DNA from: Larix sibirica | Lineage: Eukaryota > Streptophyta > Pinopsida > Pinales > Pinaceae | Direction of reading: 5' to 3' | Assembly: GCA_004151065.3 (NCBI GenBank) | Contig: NWUY0300022777.1 | Location: 18,158-36,231, forward strand | DNA: 18,074 bases | In this document: positions 8,460 to 16,070 of the stretch, in pieces | Layout of the letters: each line of letters opens with the position of its first letter | Numbering within the stretch: position 1 is the first letter of the stretch | The notes under the pieces: generated by a model | Told to the model about the DNA's origin: nothing | Database searches by the model: none | The model's input: only the letters and a program-made list of their open reading frames with translations | Program-made: the position numbers and the translations under genes

Positions 8460-8680
8460 GAATTAAAGCACATGCACATTCATCCATCAAGAAGACCATG
8501 TAATTGGGTGAAATGTTCAACCATTTTTGCTCATTCATTATAGAGGTACTTATACATTAGATGGAGAGGTTGGAGCGGTTCCACTCGCTCCAACTACTTG
8601 TACGTTAAGGTCCAATTACATAAGACATTTACATTAATATGTGATGACATATATGTGGATCCCAAGAGGTCCCTCCAACA
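8424..8680 (-). repeat. Right arm of nested insertion (257 bp, LTR-like, inverted)
   Basis: On the minus strand it reads TGTTGGAGGGACCTCTTGGG to GTTCAACA. It matches the left arm, including long identical runs such as ccacatatatgtcatcacat and the tataagtacctctataatga block. On the minus strand the next bases are CTTTGGCATCGTTGCC, a possible decayed primer binding site. Confidence 0.85.
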
Positions 8681-8685
8681 CATCC
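8681..8685. repeat. Right target-site duplication (CATCC)
   Basis: Exact repeat of 7582-7586. The host RNase H coding sequence resumes immediately after. Confidence 0.88.
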
Positions 8686-9245
8686 ACTACTGGCTTGGAA
8701 ACCCCATATTTCATAAGAAAACATTTATCCTTGAATGCGATGCGTTAGGGATAGGTGTAGGAGCCTTGCTCATGAAAGATAAATATCCCATCGCTTTCGA
8801 GAGTCGAAATTTAAAATCGAATGAGAAAACAAAATCTACGAATGATAAATAAACGTTGGAAATAATGCATGCCTTGGTAAAGTGGAAGCAATACTTATTG
8901 GGAGCTAAATTTCTCGTCAAAATAGATCACAATGGCTTGAAGCATTTCCTAAGCCCAAAAAATCTCTCTCCAGAAGAACAAAAATGGGTGAGAAAAATAC
9001 AGGTTTTTGATTTTGACATTCTGTATAAAAAGGGCAAGGAAAATTTGGCTATAGATGGCTTATCAAGAAAGCAAGAAAATAATGCCACACTATGTGTCAT
9101 TTCCATAGTCATTTCTGAATGGATATTAGAGGTCCAAACCAAGTACGTAAAAAACATAGAAACACAGAAGTTGATAGAGGAATTTGAAAGCAACATGGAA
9201 GCAAACTCCAAATACTCATGGGAGAAAGGCATACTATGGTACTAA
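8686..9245 (+). pseudogene. Copy A RNase H 3' fragment and RNase H-integrase linker
   Basis: RNase H removes the RNA strand during reverse transcription. KKTFILECDALGIGVGALLM holds the first Asp (ECDA). PIAFESRNLKSNEKTKS, then ALVKWKQYLLGAKFLVKIDH with the second DH motif, and ILYKKGKENLAIDGLSRK (about 9024-9075) follow in order. A TAA at 8850-8852 interrupts it between the two halves. The linker with ISEWILEVQTKYVKNIETQK leads to SWEKGILWY and a stop at 9243-9245, just before integrase. The frame is otherwise well kept from 8598 and from 8856. Confidence 0.85.
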
Positions 9246-9990
9246 CAAAGGATATATTTTCCTAGATCAAAATTCAAAACTCAAGTCTTAAAAGAGAACC
9301 ATGATTCTCTGACAACAGGCCATGTTGGATTTTTTAAAACATACCATAATATACATTAATCGTTCTTTTGGAAAGGGATGAAGACCGATATCCATAAATA
9401 TGTGGTTGAATGTGATACTTGTCAACGACAAAAGTTTAAAACTGTTGCTCCTCTTGGGATTCTCCAACCCCTTCATATCCCAACTCAGAAATGGTTTGAG
9501 ATATCCATGGCTTTTATCACTGGTCTTCCTACTTTTGAAGGGAAATATAACATATTTGTAATCGCATATTGATTAACCAAACATGCTCACTTCATTGGAA
9601 TTTCATCAAAGGAAAAGGCTAGTAAAGTCACATATAGTTATGCAAAAAATATATTTAAGCTCCATGGGTTTCCTAAAGTTATCGTCAATGATAGGGACCC
9701 CAAATTTACTAGCAATTTCTGGAACGAATTGTTCCACCAAGTTGAGACTTCATTAACTAGGAGTACCTATTACCACCCCTAGATATATGGAAAAACCAAA
9801 GTGGTAAATAAATTCCTTGAAGGATACCTTAGGATTTTTGTGAATGATCACCAGACACAATGGATAAATTGGATATACCTTACAAAATGGTGGTACAATA
9901 GTACATATGATACCATGACAAAAATGTCCACTTTTGAGGCCTTATATGGGTATCCACCTCCAACAATGAAATAATATGTTATCAACAATT
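9246..9990 (+). pseudogene. Copy A integrase (zinc domain and catalytic core), broken
   Basis: Integrase inserts the cDNA into the nuclear genome. The HHCC zinc domain is visible: ENHDS...GHVGFFKTYHNI (about 9295-9355) and VECDTCQRQKFKTVAP (about 9405-9452). In the catalytic core the first acidic residue is lost: MAFITGLP has Ala (GCT 9510-9512) where the family has Asp. The second is kept (VNDRDPKFTSNFW, about 9684-9722), and the Glu is Lys (AAA 9798-9800). Stops occur at 9570-9572 and in the HP motif near 9779. It could not catalyse integration. Confidence 0.83.
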
Positions 9991-10004
9991 TCAAGGTTCC
10001 AATA

Positions 10005-10242
10005 GTGAAATATTATCTCACGACGTCCTATGAAGTCATACGCATTTTGAAGAACCATCTCGAACAAGCAAGGAACCGTATGAAGCAACAAGCAGACTTA
10101 AATATAATTGATTGTTTTGAAGTAGGTGATTGGGTGTTTGTTTGTCTCCAACCATTCAAACAAACTTCGCTTAAAAATTCCAAAAATCATAAACTTGTGC
10201 CCAAGTTCTATGGTCCTTATCAAGTATGGAAGCGAGTAGGAC
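10005..10242 (+). pseudogene. Copy A integrase C-terminal region to GPY/F, truncated at the ambiguous base
   Basis: The frame holds NHLEQARNRMKQQADLN, then VGDWVFVCLQPFKQTSLK and LVPKFYGPYQVWKRVG, which is the GPY/F module at the integrase C-terminus of chromoviruses. It stops at GTAGGAC (10242). The next base is N, and the sequence jumps back to the leader. The matching point in copy C is at about 15455, where the real continuation (QVAYALDIP and the chromodomain) is found. Confidence 0.85.
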
Positions 10243-10243
10243 N
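10243..10243. other. Ambiguous base at the A/B copy junction
   Basis: A single N sits exactly where copy A (integrase end) meets the leader/gag start of copy B. Around it, gtaggac-N-agagg resembles both gtaggacaagtgg (copy C, about 15449-15461) and atacgaagagg (copy A leader, about 5191-5201), so the join falls on a short chance similarity. Confidence 0.9.
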
Positions 10244-11354
10244 AGAGGAATCCTCCCGAAGATTCAACAAAAAAGAATGAAAGCGAATCCTAAGCCAGAA
10301 TTCTCGCCGCAATACAAGCATATAGTCAAGAGGTTCAAGTAGTCACCATAAGACTGGATACCGAGGCCTCCAAAAACACTAATAACGGTACGAGCAACCC
10401 CCACTCATCATCGCGACCGTAATTCTCAAATGCAGGTCAATACTACAATGTCATACATAAAGTGAAAATTGATATACCGAAGTTTGACGATGAAGACAAT
10501 CGAGATGGCACACGATGGATCAATAAAATTGAAAAATATTTTACTATGCACCAAATATATGATTAGAATGACAAAATAAACATTGTGGCAATGTACTTGG
10601 ACAAATCAGCTTGTGATTGGCTTCTATAGTGGGATTCTAAATGTGGAGGAGGACTGGTGTGGGACACCTTCAAGAAAAAAAAATTTAAACAATTTCAAGA
10701 TATGGAAGAGGAAAAAATCTACATGAAGCTCACTCATTTACAAAAATATGGGACAATAGACAAATATTTTAACAATCTCCTTGTGTTGGCTACTCATGTC
10801 GATGACGTATCTAAAGAATGCATTCTACAAATTTCCATTGGTGGGTTGAAACCAAGTATACCAAATGAAATTAAATTACTAGGTGTCAAGTATGTTGAAC
10901 ATGAATGTCAAAAAGTGAAACTGATTGAAGAAAAACAAAAAGCATATCTATCGCCTTCTTATATCCACCTCCCACCTAAGAAAAAATGCAATGAAGGACA
11001 ACAATCTATGTCGTAAGTGTAATGCTCCTAATTGGTGTCCAGGATATAAGTGTAAAAGCAAAAATTTCTTCTTATGTGAAAAAAATGATAATGACAATGA
11101 TAATGATGAGGAGGTGGGTGATGTATATTCTTTGGACACCAGAACAGATGATGACGAATCCAAAATTGAGGAAGCTAATGTCACTTCAACACTCTCGGAG
11201 GCCACAATGACTGGCATCTCTCAACCCCAAACTCTCAAAATGTTTGTCTACATCAAAAATACTAAGTTGACAGTGTTGGTTGATAGGGGAAGTACACACA
11301 ATTTTATAGACTCTAGGGTAGCAAAGCAATTAAACATATTCATCTACCCTACCT
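10244..11354 (+). repeat. Identical 1111-bp block, copy 2 (matches 5197-6307)
   Basis: Same sequence as 5197-6307 with no difference found, including two gag nonsense codons, the A-run frameshift, the zinc-knuckle His-to-Tyr change and the D-R-G protease loop. After 11354 the sequence follows copy B's own, better preserved, protease. Confidence 0.9.
10423..11016 (+). pseudogene. gag: Copy B gag, broken (duplicate of copy A gag)
   Basis: Identical to 5376-5969, with TAG at 10564-10566 and 10627-10629 and the terminal TAA at 11014-11016. Capsid-type residues are as described for copy A. Sharing every lesion with copy A means that the two were one sequence very recently, or are one sequence written twice by the assembler. 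Confidence 0.8.
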
Positions 11355-11821
11355 TCAGCGTCCAAGTATCAATACTAGGGAACGAGACTAGCTCATGCGA
11401 CGAAAAATGCCATAAGGTAGAATTAGTTGTAAATGACTACAAGTTAAAATCATATATGTATGTTATGCTGATTGGAGGGATCGACGTTGTCTTAGGGGCC
11501 CAATGGTTGGAAACACTCGGTACAGTGGGATCAAATTTACAAGAACAATTTATAAGATTCGTTGAAAATGGGAAAAAGTACAAGCTTCACAGTATTGACT
11601 GCCCTCCTCCCCAAATTGTTTTATCCAATAAAATGGAAAACAATATTAAAAAGGGAGCTCAAGCCTTTTTCTTACATTGCTATGTTATGGAAGGAATGGC
11701 TAATGAAAGTCAAAATATTGATCCAAGGGAATTAGAGCAACTCCCAGGAAAACATAGTAACATCTTCCAAGACCCTCCAAGTGGCCTTCCCCCACCATGT
11801 TTTAGGGATCACATCATATAA
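10925..11821 (+). pseudogene. Copy B zinc knuckle, aspartic protease and RT linker (298-codon frame)
   Basis: This is the longest open frame of the element. It contains the altered knuckle CRKCNAPNWCPGYKC, the acidic linker, and the protease from MFVYIKNTKL through the D-R-G loop (GAT 11282-11284, AGG 11285-11287) to GGIDVVLGAQWLETLG (about 11473-11520). The linker with MENNIKKGAQAFFLHC and NIDPRELEQLPGKHSNIF follows. It ends at TAA 11819-11821 inside the RDHII..LIPGS segment that opens RT, where GAA is the likely ancestral codon. The protease is complete in length, but Arg in the catalytic loop should make it inactive. Confidence 0.8.
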
Positions 11822-12460
11822 CTGATTCCAGGTTCAGCTCCAGTTAGGAAAAAATCATACAAACAATCTCACGGAAACAAATTAGAGATTGAACAATTAG
11901 TGCAAGAATTATTAGACTATGGCATGATTACACATAGTAAGAGTCCCTTTTTAGCCCCAGTCATACTTGTCAGGAAGAAGGACGGATCATATATACTTTG
12001 TATTGATTATCAAGCATTAAACGAAGTTACCATAAAGGATAAATTCCCCATCCCCCTTTGTCGACGAACTATTGGATGAGCTCCATGGTGCCAAGACTTC
12101 TTTAATTTAGACCTAAAATCATGATATTAGCAAATCAAAATTCGAGAAGAAGATATCCCAAAAAATTCTTTTTGCACCCAAGAAGGCTTGTATGAATATT
12201 AGGTCATGCCTTTGGACTATCCAATTCTCCTGCAACATTCCAAGCTAGGATGGATGACTTATTTCGTCCATACCTAAGGAAGTTTGTACTAATCTTCTTT
12301 GATGATATCCTTATTTAAAACAAAAGCTGGAGCTCACACCTCAAGCACGTAGAGATAGTATTGAAGCTCCTATAAGAAAATAAGTTCTACGCTAACAAAT
12401 CTTAATGCAGCTTTGGACAAAAAGAAATCGATCTTTTGGGACATATTGTTTCAGCTGGAG
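11822..12460 (+). pseudogene. Copy B reverse transcriptase, broken
   Basis: Continuing after the [40 protein letters not shown] (about 11957-12016) and [16 protein letters not shown]. After a frameshift near 12058 the DELHGAK segment and NLDLKS (motif A, Asp kept) with stops at both sides appear (tga and tag in 12120-12130). Then come [15 protein letters not shown] and FFDDILI (about 12293-12312), with the two catalytic Asp present and TAA directly after. A long frame is not restored until 12550. More residues are kept than in copy A, but it is not functional. Confidence 0.8.
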
Positions 12461-12549
12461 GCATCAAGGTAGACCCAAATAAAATTGTGACAATTACTGA
12501 GTGGCCTACCCCCAAATCAACCACATAATTAAGGGGATTTTTATGTCTC

Positions 12550-13203
12550 GTGGGTTACTATATAATATTTGTTCGTAACTACACACAAATTGTGGTGCCA
12601 TTAACATCGCGATTAAAAAAGGATGCCTTCATATGGGATAAAAATGTTAAAGCTTGTTTTGAAAAGTTGAAAACCCTAATGACATCAACTCCAGTCTTAG
12701 CAGCCCGGATTTCAAAAAAAACATTTATCCTTGGATGCTATGCTTTAGGAGCAGGTGTAGGAGTCATGCTCATGCAACATAAACATCCCATTACCTTTGA
12801 GAGTCAAAAGTTAAAACCGAATGGGCAAACAAAATCTAATTATGACAAAGAAATGTTGGTAATAATGCATTCCTTGGTCAAGTGGAAGCGGTACTTGTTG
12901 GGAGATAAATTTCTCATCAAAACAGATCACAATAGCGTGAAGTATTTCCTAACCCAAAACAATTTCTCATCAAAACAAGAAAAATGGGTGGACAAAATCC
13001 AGGTTTTTTATTTCGACATTCTGTATAAAAAGGGAAAGGAAAATTTGGTTGCAAACGGCTTATCAAGAAAGCATGAAAAAGATGGCACACTATGTGCCAT
13101 TTCCATAGTCATTCCTAAATGGATCTCAAAGGTCCAAATCGAGTATGTCGAAAACCCAGAAACAAGGAAGCTAATAGAGGAAGTTGAAAGCAACAGGGAA
13201 TAA
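12550..13203 (+). pseudogene. Copy B RT end, RNase H and linker (217-codon frame)
   Basis: The frame runs from the RT connection (GYYIIFVRNYTQIVVPLTSR) through KKDAFIWDKNVKACFEKLKT and TSTPVLAARISKKTFILGCY into RNase H. The first catalytic Asp is Tyr (GCYALGAG instead of ..CDA.). The KTDHNS motif (about 12919-12936) and LYKKGKENLVANGLSRKHE (about 13022-13078) are kept. The linker IPKWISKVQIEYVENPETRK ends at TAA 13201-13203, before integrase. This copy passes through the site where copy A carries the nested insertion, so it shows the empty site. Confidence 0.82.
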
Positions 13204-13232
13204 TCTCCAAATACTCATAGGAGAAATACATA

Positions 13233-13700
13233 TTGTGGTACAAACAAATGATATGTTTGCTAAGCTCCTCAAAATTCAAAACTCATGTCTTAAAAGAGAA
13301 CCATGATTCTTCGATAGTAGGCCATGCTGGATTTTTCAAAACATACCATAATATACGTCAATCCTTCTTTTTGAAAGAAATAGAGACTAATATCCAAAAA
13401 TATGTGGCTAAATGTGATACTTGTCAACAACAAAAGTTTGAAATAGTTGCTCCTCCTGGGCTTCTCCAACCCCTTCATATCCCAACTCATAAATGGTTTG
13501 GTTCCATGGATTTTATCACTGGTCTTCCTACTTCTGGAGGGAATGATAGCATATTTGTAATCCTAGATCGATTAACCAAATATGCTCACTTCGTTGGAAT
13601 TTCATTGATGGCAAAAGTTAGTCAAGTTGTTGATAACTATGTAAAAAATATATTTAAGCTCCATGGGTTTCCCAAAGTTATCGTTAGTGAAAGGGACCCC
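13233..13700 (+). pseudogene. Copy B integrase, cut at the second ambiguous site
   Basis: The zinc domain has ENHDSSIVGHAGFFKTYHNI and AKCDTCQQQKFEIVAP. The core begins SMDFITGLPTSGG, with the first catalytic Asp kept (GAT 13509-13511), then DRLTKYAHFVGIS and KNIFKLHGFPKVIVSERDP, where the second acidic position is Glu instead of Asp. The sequence stops at ggacccc (13700) before the third catalytic residue and is followed by NN. Frame is open throughout, so this is the best preserved integrase start in the window. Confidence 0.83.
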
Positions 13701-13702
13701 NN
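13701..13702. other. Ambiguous bases at the B/C copy junction
   Basis: NN lies between the integrase core of copy B and the RT end (aggcatcaaggtagaccca) of copy C. The sequence goes back about 1.24 kb in element coordinates: 12459-13700 corresponds to 13704-14927. Confidence 0.9.
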
Positions 13703-15190
13703 AAGGCATCAAGGTAGACCCAAAGAAAATTGTGGCAATTACTGAGTGGCCTACCCCCAAATCAATCACATCATTAAGGGGATTCCTATGTCTCTGAGGT
13801 TACTATAGAAATTTGTTCGTAACTACAGCACAAATTGTGGGCCATTAACATCCTATTAAAAAAGGATGCCTTCATATGGGATAAAAATGTTAAAGCTTGT
13901 TTTGAAAAGTTGAAAACCCTTAATGACATCAACTCCAGTCTTGGCAGCCCCGATTTCAAAAAACATTTATCCTTGAATGCTGATGCTTTCAGGAGCAGGT
14001 GTAGGAGTCATGCTCATGCAAGATAAACATCCCATTCCTTTGAGAGTCAAAAGTTAAAACCAATGAGCAAACAAAATCTAATTATGACAAAGAAATGTTG
14101 GCAATAATGCATGCCTTGGTCAAGTGGAAGCGGTACTTGTTGGGAGATAAATTTCTCATCAAAACAGATCACAAAGCGTGAAGTATTTCCTAACCCAAAA
14201 AATTCTCATCAGAACAAAAAAATGGGTGAGCAAAATCCAGGTTTTGATTTCGACATTCTGTATAAAAAGGGAAGGAAAATTTGGTTGCAAACGGCTTATC
14301 AAGAAAGCATGAAAATGATGCCACACTATGTGCCATTTCCATAATCATTCCTGAATGGATCTCAAAGGTCCAAACGAGTATGTCAAAAACCCAGAAACAA
14401 GGAAGCTAATAGAGGAAGTTGAAAGCAACAGGGAATAACTCCAAATACTCATGGGAGAAAGACATATTGATGGTACAAACAAATGATATTTTGCCTAAGC
14501 TCTCAAAATTCAAAACTCAAGTCTTAAAAGAGAACCATGATTCTCGATAGAGGCCATGTTGGATTTTTCAAAACATACCATAATATACGTCAATCCTTCT
14601 TTTTGGAAAGGAATGAGACTATATCCAAAAATATGTGGCTGAATGTGATACTTGTCAAAGACAAAAGTTTGAAATAGTTGCTCCTCCTGGGCTTCTCCAA
14701 CCCCTTCATATCCCACTCAAAATGGTCTGATATCCATGGATTTTATCACCGGTCTTCCTACTGTCTGGAAGGGAATGATAGCATATTGTAATCGTAGATC
14801 GATTAACAAATATGCTCACTTCGTTGGAATTTCATCAAGGAAAATTAGTCAAGTGTTGATAACTTATGTAAAAAATATATTTAAGCTCCATGGGTTTCCC
14901 AAAGTTATCGTCTAGTGAAGGGACCCCAAATTTACTAGCAATTTTGGAAGGAATTGTTCCACCAAGTTGGGACTTCATTAACTATGAGTACCTCTTACCA
15001 CCCCTAGATAGATGGACAGTGAAGTGGTAAATAAATGCCTTGAAGGATACCTTAGGAATTTCATGAATGATCACCAACACAATGGATAAATTGGCTACAC
15101 CTTGTAGAATGGTGGTACAATAGTACATATCATACATGACAAAAATGCCCCTTTTGAAGGTATCTACCTCCAACAACTAAAGAATATGTT
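13703..15190 (+). pseudogene. Copy C RT end, RNase H and integrase, riddled with single-base deletions
   Basis: The same domains as in copies A and B are recognisable in fragments of all three frames: AFIWDKNVKACFEKLKTL (13862-13920), FDFDILYKKG (about 14244-14275), AECDTCQRQKFEIVAP (about 14637-14688), MDFITGLPT (about 14736-14762), NIFKLHGFPKVIV (about 14872-14911). Compared with copy B, 12459-13700 (1242 bp) is represented by only 13704-14927 (1224 bp), mostly through scattered one-base losses such as in acatcctatt, gggaaggaaaa and cgattaacaaat. The HP..DG.TE region near 15000 is also shifted. Cleanly open frame returns at 15203. The error pattern may be sequencing quality and not decay. 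Confidence 0.8.
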
Positions 15191-15202
15191 ATCAACAATT
15201 TC

Positions 15203-15757
15203 ATGGTTCTAGCAGTGAAAGATTATCTCACGACATTTGATGAGGTCATACATATTCTAAAGAACCATCTTGAACAAGCAAGGAATCGTATGAAGCAACA
15301 AGCAGACTTAAAGAGAACAAATTGTGAATTTGAAGTAGGTGATTGGGTTTTTGTTCGTCTCCAACCATACAAACAAACCTCGCTAAAAAATTCCAAAAAT
15401 CATAAACTTGCACCCAATTTCTATGGTCCTTATCAAGTACGAAAGCGGGTAGGACAAGTGGCTTATGCTCTAGATATACCAAACAAAGGGAGACTACATG
15501 ATGTTTTCCATGTTTCATGCTTACAGAAACAATTGGGTCTAGCAACCCACATACAAACAAAGTTAACCCTGTTAGATGACAAAGGGAAATTGGTGCTAGA
15601 GCCTGAATGCATTTTAGAAGTTACAACCATAACACTCCATTCCAGATCAGTCAGTGAATACCTTGTCAAGTGGAGAAACTTACCAGAAGATGAAGCTACT
15701 TGCGAGAATGAAGATTTTCTACTGAGACACTTATCTTTACCAATACTTCGTGGATGA
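15203..15757 (+). pseudogene. Copy C integrase C-terminus (GPY/F) and chromodomain
   Basis: The 184-codon open frame covers AVKDYLTTFDEVIHILKNHL, the basic NRMKQQADLKRT, FEVGDWVFVRLQPYKQTS, the GPY/F module (LAPNFYGPYQVRKRVGQVAY), then LHDVFHVSCLQKQLG, and finally a chromodomain with EYLVKWRNLPEDEATCENED (about 15656-15715). In chromoviruses the chromodomain follows integrase and steers insertion towards particular chromatin. The aromatic residue normally found in EATWE is Cys here, so the methyl-lysine cage would be incomplete. The stop (TGA) is at 15755-15757, shortly before the purine tract and 3' LTR, as expected for the polyprotein end. It lacks its N-terminal part because of the damage upstream. 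Confidence 0.85.
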
Positions 15758-15765
15758 AGTATTTC

Positions 15766-15774
15766 AAGGAGGGA
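15766..15774 (+). other. Polypurine tract
   Basis: AAGGAGGGA lies five bases before the 3' LTR and is the expected primer site for plus-strand synthesis. With the 5' primer site it confirms the plus orientation. Confidence 0.75.
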
Positions 15775-15779
15775 TGACT

Positions 15780-15976
15780 TGTAATATACCTAAAAGTATA
15801 TTACCATTATTAAATATATTGTATTAATTATTATTTATTTATGTTATCATCGACAGTGTAGAGACACATTGTTTAATATGTGTCCTTTCACATTGTATAT
15901 AAAGTCGTACAAAATTCATTGTAACCATCATAACAATTATCAATAAAATATATATTATTTGGAATTATTTACTCGA
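15780..15976 (+). repeat. 3' LTR (197 bp)
   Basis: Begins TGTAATATACC and ends ...TTTACTCGA. Same length as the 5' LTR and about 92% identical. The TATA-like TATATAAAG is at 15896-15904, a better match to consensus than in the 5' LTR. About 8% divergence points to an insertion of at least some million years. The absolute age depends on an unknown substitution rate. Confidence 0.9.
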
Positions 15977-15981
15977 GGCTC
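15977..15981. repeat. Right target-site duplication of the Ty3/gypsy element (GGCTC)
   Basis: Differs from the left copy GGGTC by one base. LINE sequence continues immediately with AAGCATTGCGGG. Confidence 0.85.
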
Positions 15982-16070
15982 AAGCATTGCGGGAAGTTAA
16001 CCAACACAAACAGAGCCTTTTACTAGGGGTACTTAGAGCAAGGAACATCCCAGGTGAGGTGGATACATGA
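15982..16070 (+). pseudogene. LINE ORF1, C-terminal end
   Basis: Joined to 4326 with one target copy, the ORF1 frame continues QALREVNQHKQSLLLGVLRA and RNIPGEVDT to TGA at 16068-16070. The endonuclease frame of ORF2 (+1 relative to it) is already open here, from at least 16054, so ORF1 and ORF2 overlap by some bases, an arrangement seen in plant LINEs. Basic and Gln-rich ends are common in ORF1 proteins. Confidence 0.65.

Larger units (their letters stand above)
7587..8680. mobile_element. 1094-bp nested insertion with LTR-like arms in inverted orientation
   Basis: The ends are TGTTGG...CCAACA, flanked by a perfect 5-bp target duplication, as expected for an LTR-retrotransposon integrase. 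However, the two terminal arms (7587-7841 and 8424-8680) are inverted, not direct, repeats, about 89% identical by my count (27 mismatches and one 2-base indel). Each arm alone looks like an LTR: it begins TGTTGG, has a TATA-like GTATAAGTACCTC in its middle and ends GTTCAACA. On the minus strand the right arm is followed by TTTGGCATCGTTGCC, a weak match to the tRNA-iMet primer site. The 582-bp core has one 86-codon minus-strand frame (8199-8459) with no motif I know. Alternatives are a foldback or TIR DNA transposon; the 5-bp duplication and TG...CA ends argue against the common plant TIR superfamilies (2, 3, 8 or 9 bp). Confidence 0.8.
4327..15976 (+). mobile_element. Ty3/gypsy chromovirus LTR retrotransposon, internally triplicated, degenerate
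   Basis: The boundaries are two 197-bp direct LTRs and a 5-bp target duplication in a LINE. A primer site resembling the tRNA-iMet complement follows the 5' LTR and a purine tract precedes the 3' LTR. The domain order gag, protease, RT, RNase H, integrase with GPY/F, chromodomain is that of plant chromoviruses. The very short LTRs and the size of one unit (about 5.3 kb without the inner insertion) resemble the Reina lineage, which I infer but cannot confirm without a phylogeny. The interior is abnormal: partial copy A to 10242, B at 10244-13700, C from 13703, joined at ambiguous bases. All copies are crippled. Whether the triplication is real or an assembly product is unresolved. Confidence 0.85.

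Noticed and set aside
7587-8680. Ordinary solo LTR or standard LTR element
   Set aside because: The terminal repeats are inverted and not direct, and 1094 bp with two arms is not a single LTR.
9288-9476. Minus-strand ORFs opposite integrase (9288-9476, 13290-13490, 14510-14716)
   Set aside because: Antisense shadows of the integrase zinc domain, which recur at the same place in each copy.
15246-15560. 104-codon minus-strand ORF opposite the GPY/F region
   Set aside because: Antisense of a clear integrase C-terminus, with no own motif.
4327-15976. Endogenous retrovirus or pararetrovirus with an envelope or movement gene
   Set aside because: The frame after integrase is a chromodomain followed directly by the purine tract and LTR. 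No third gene is present.
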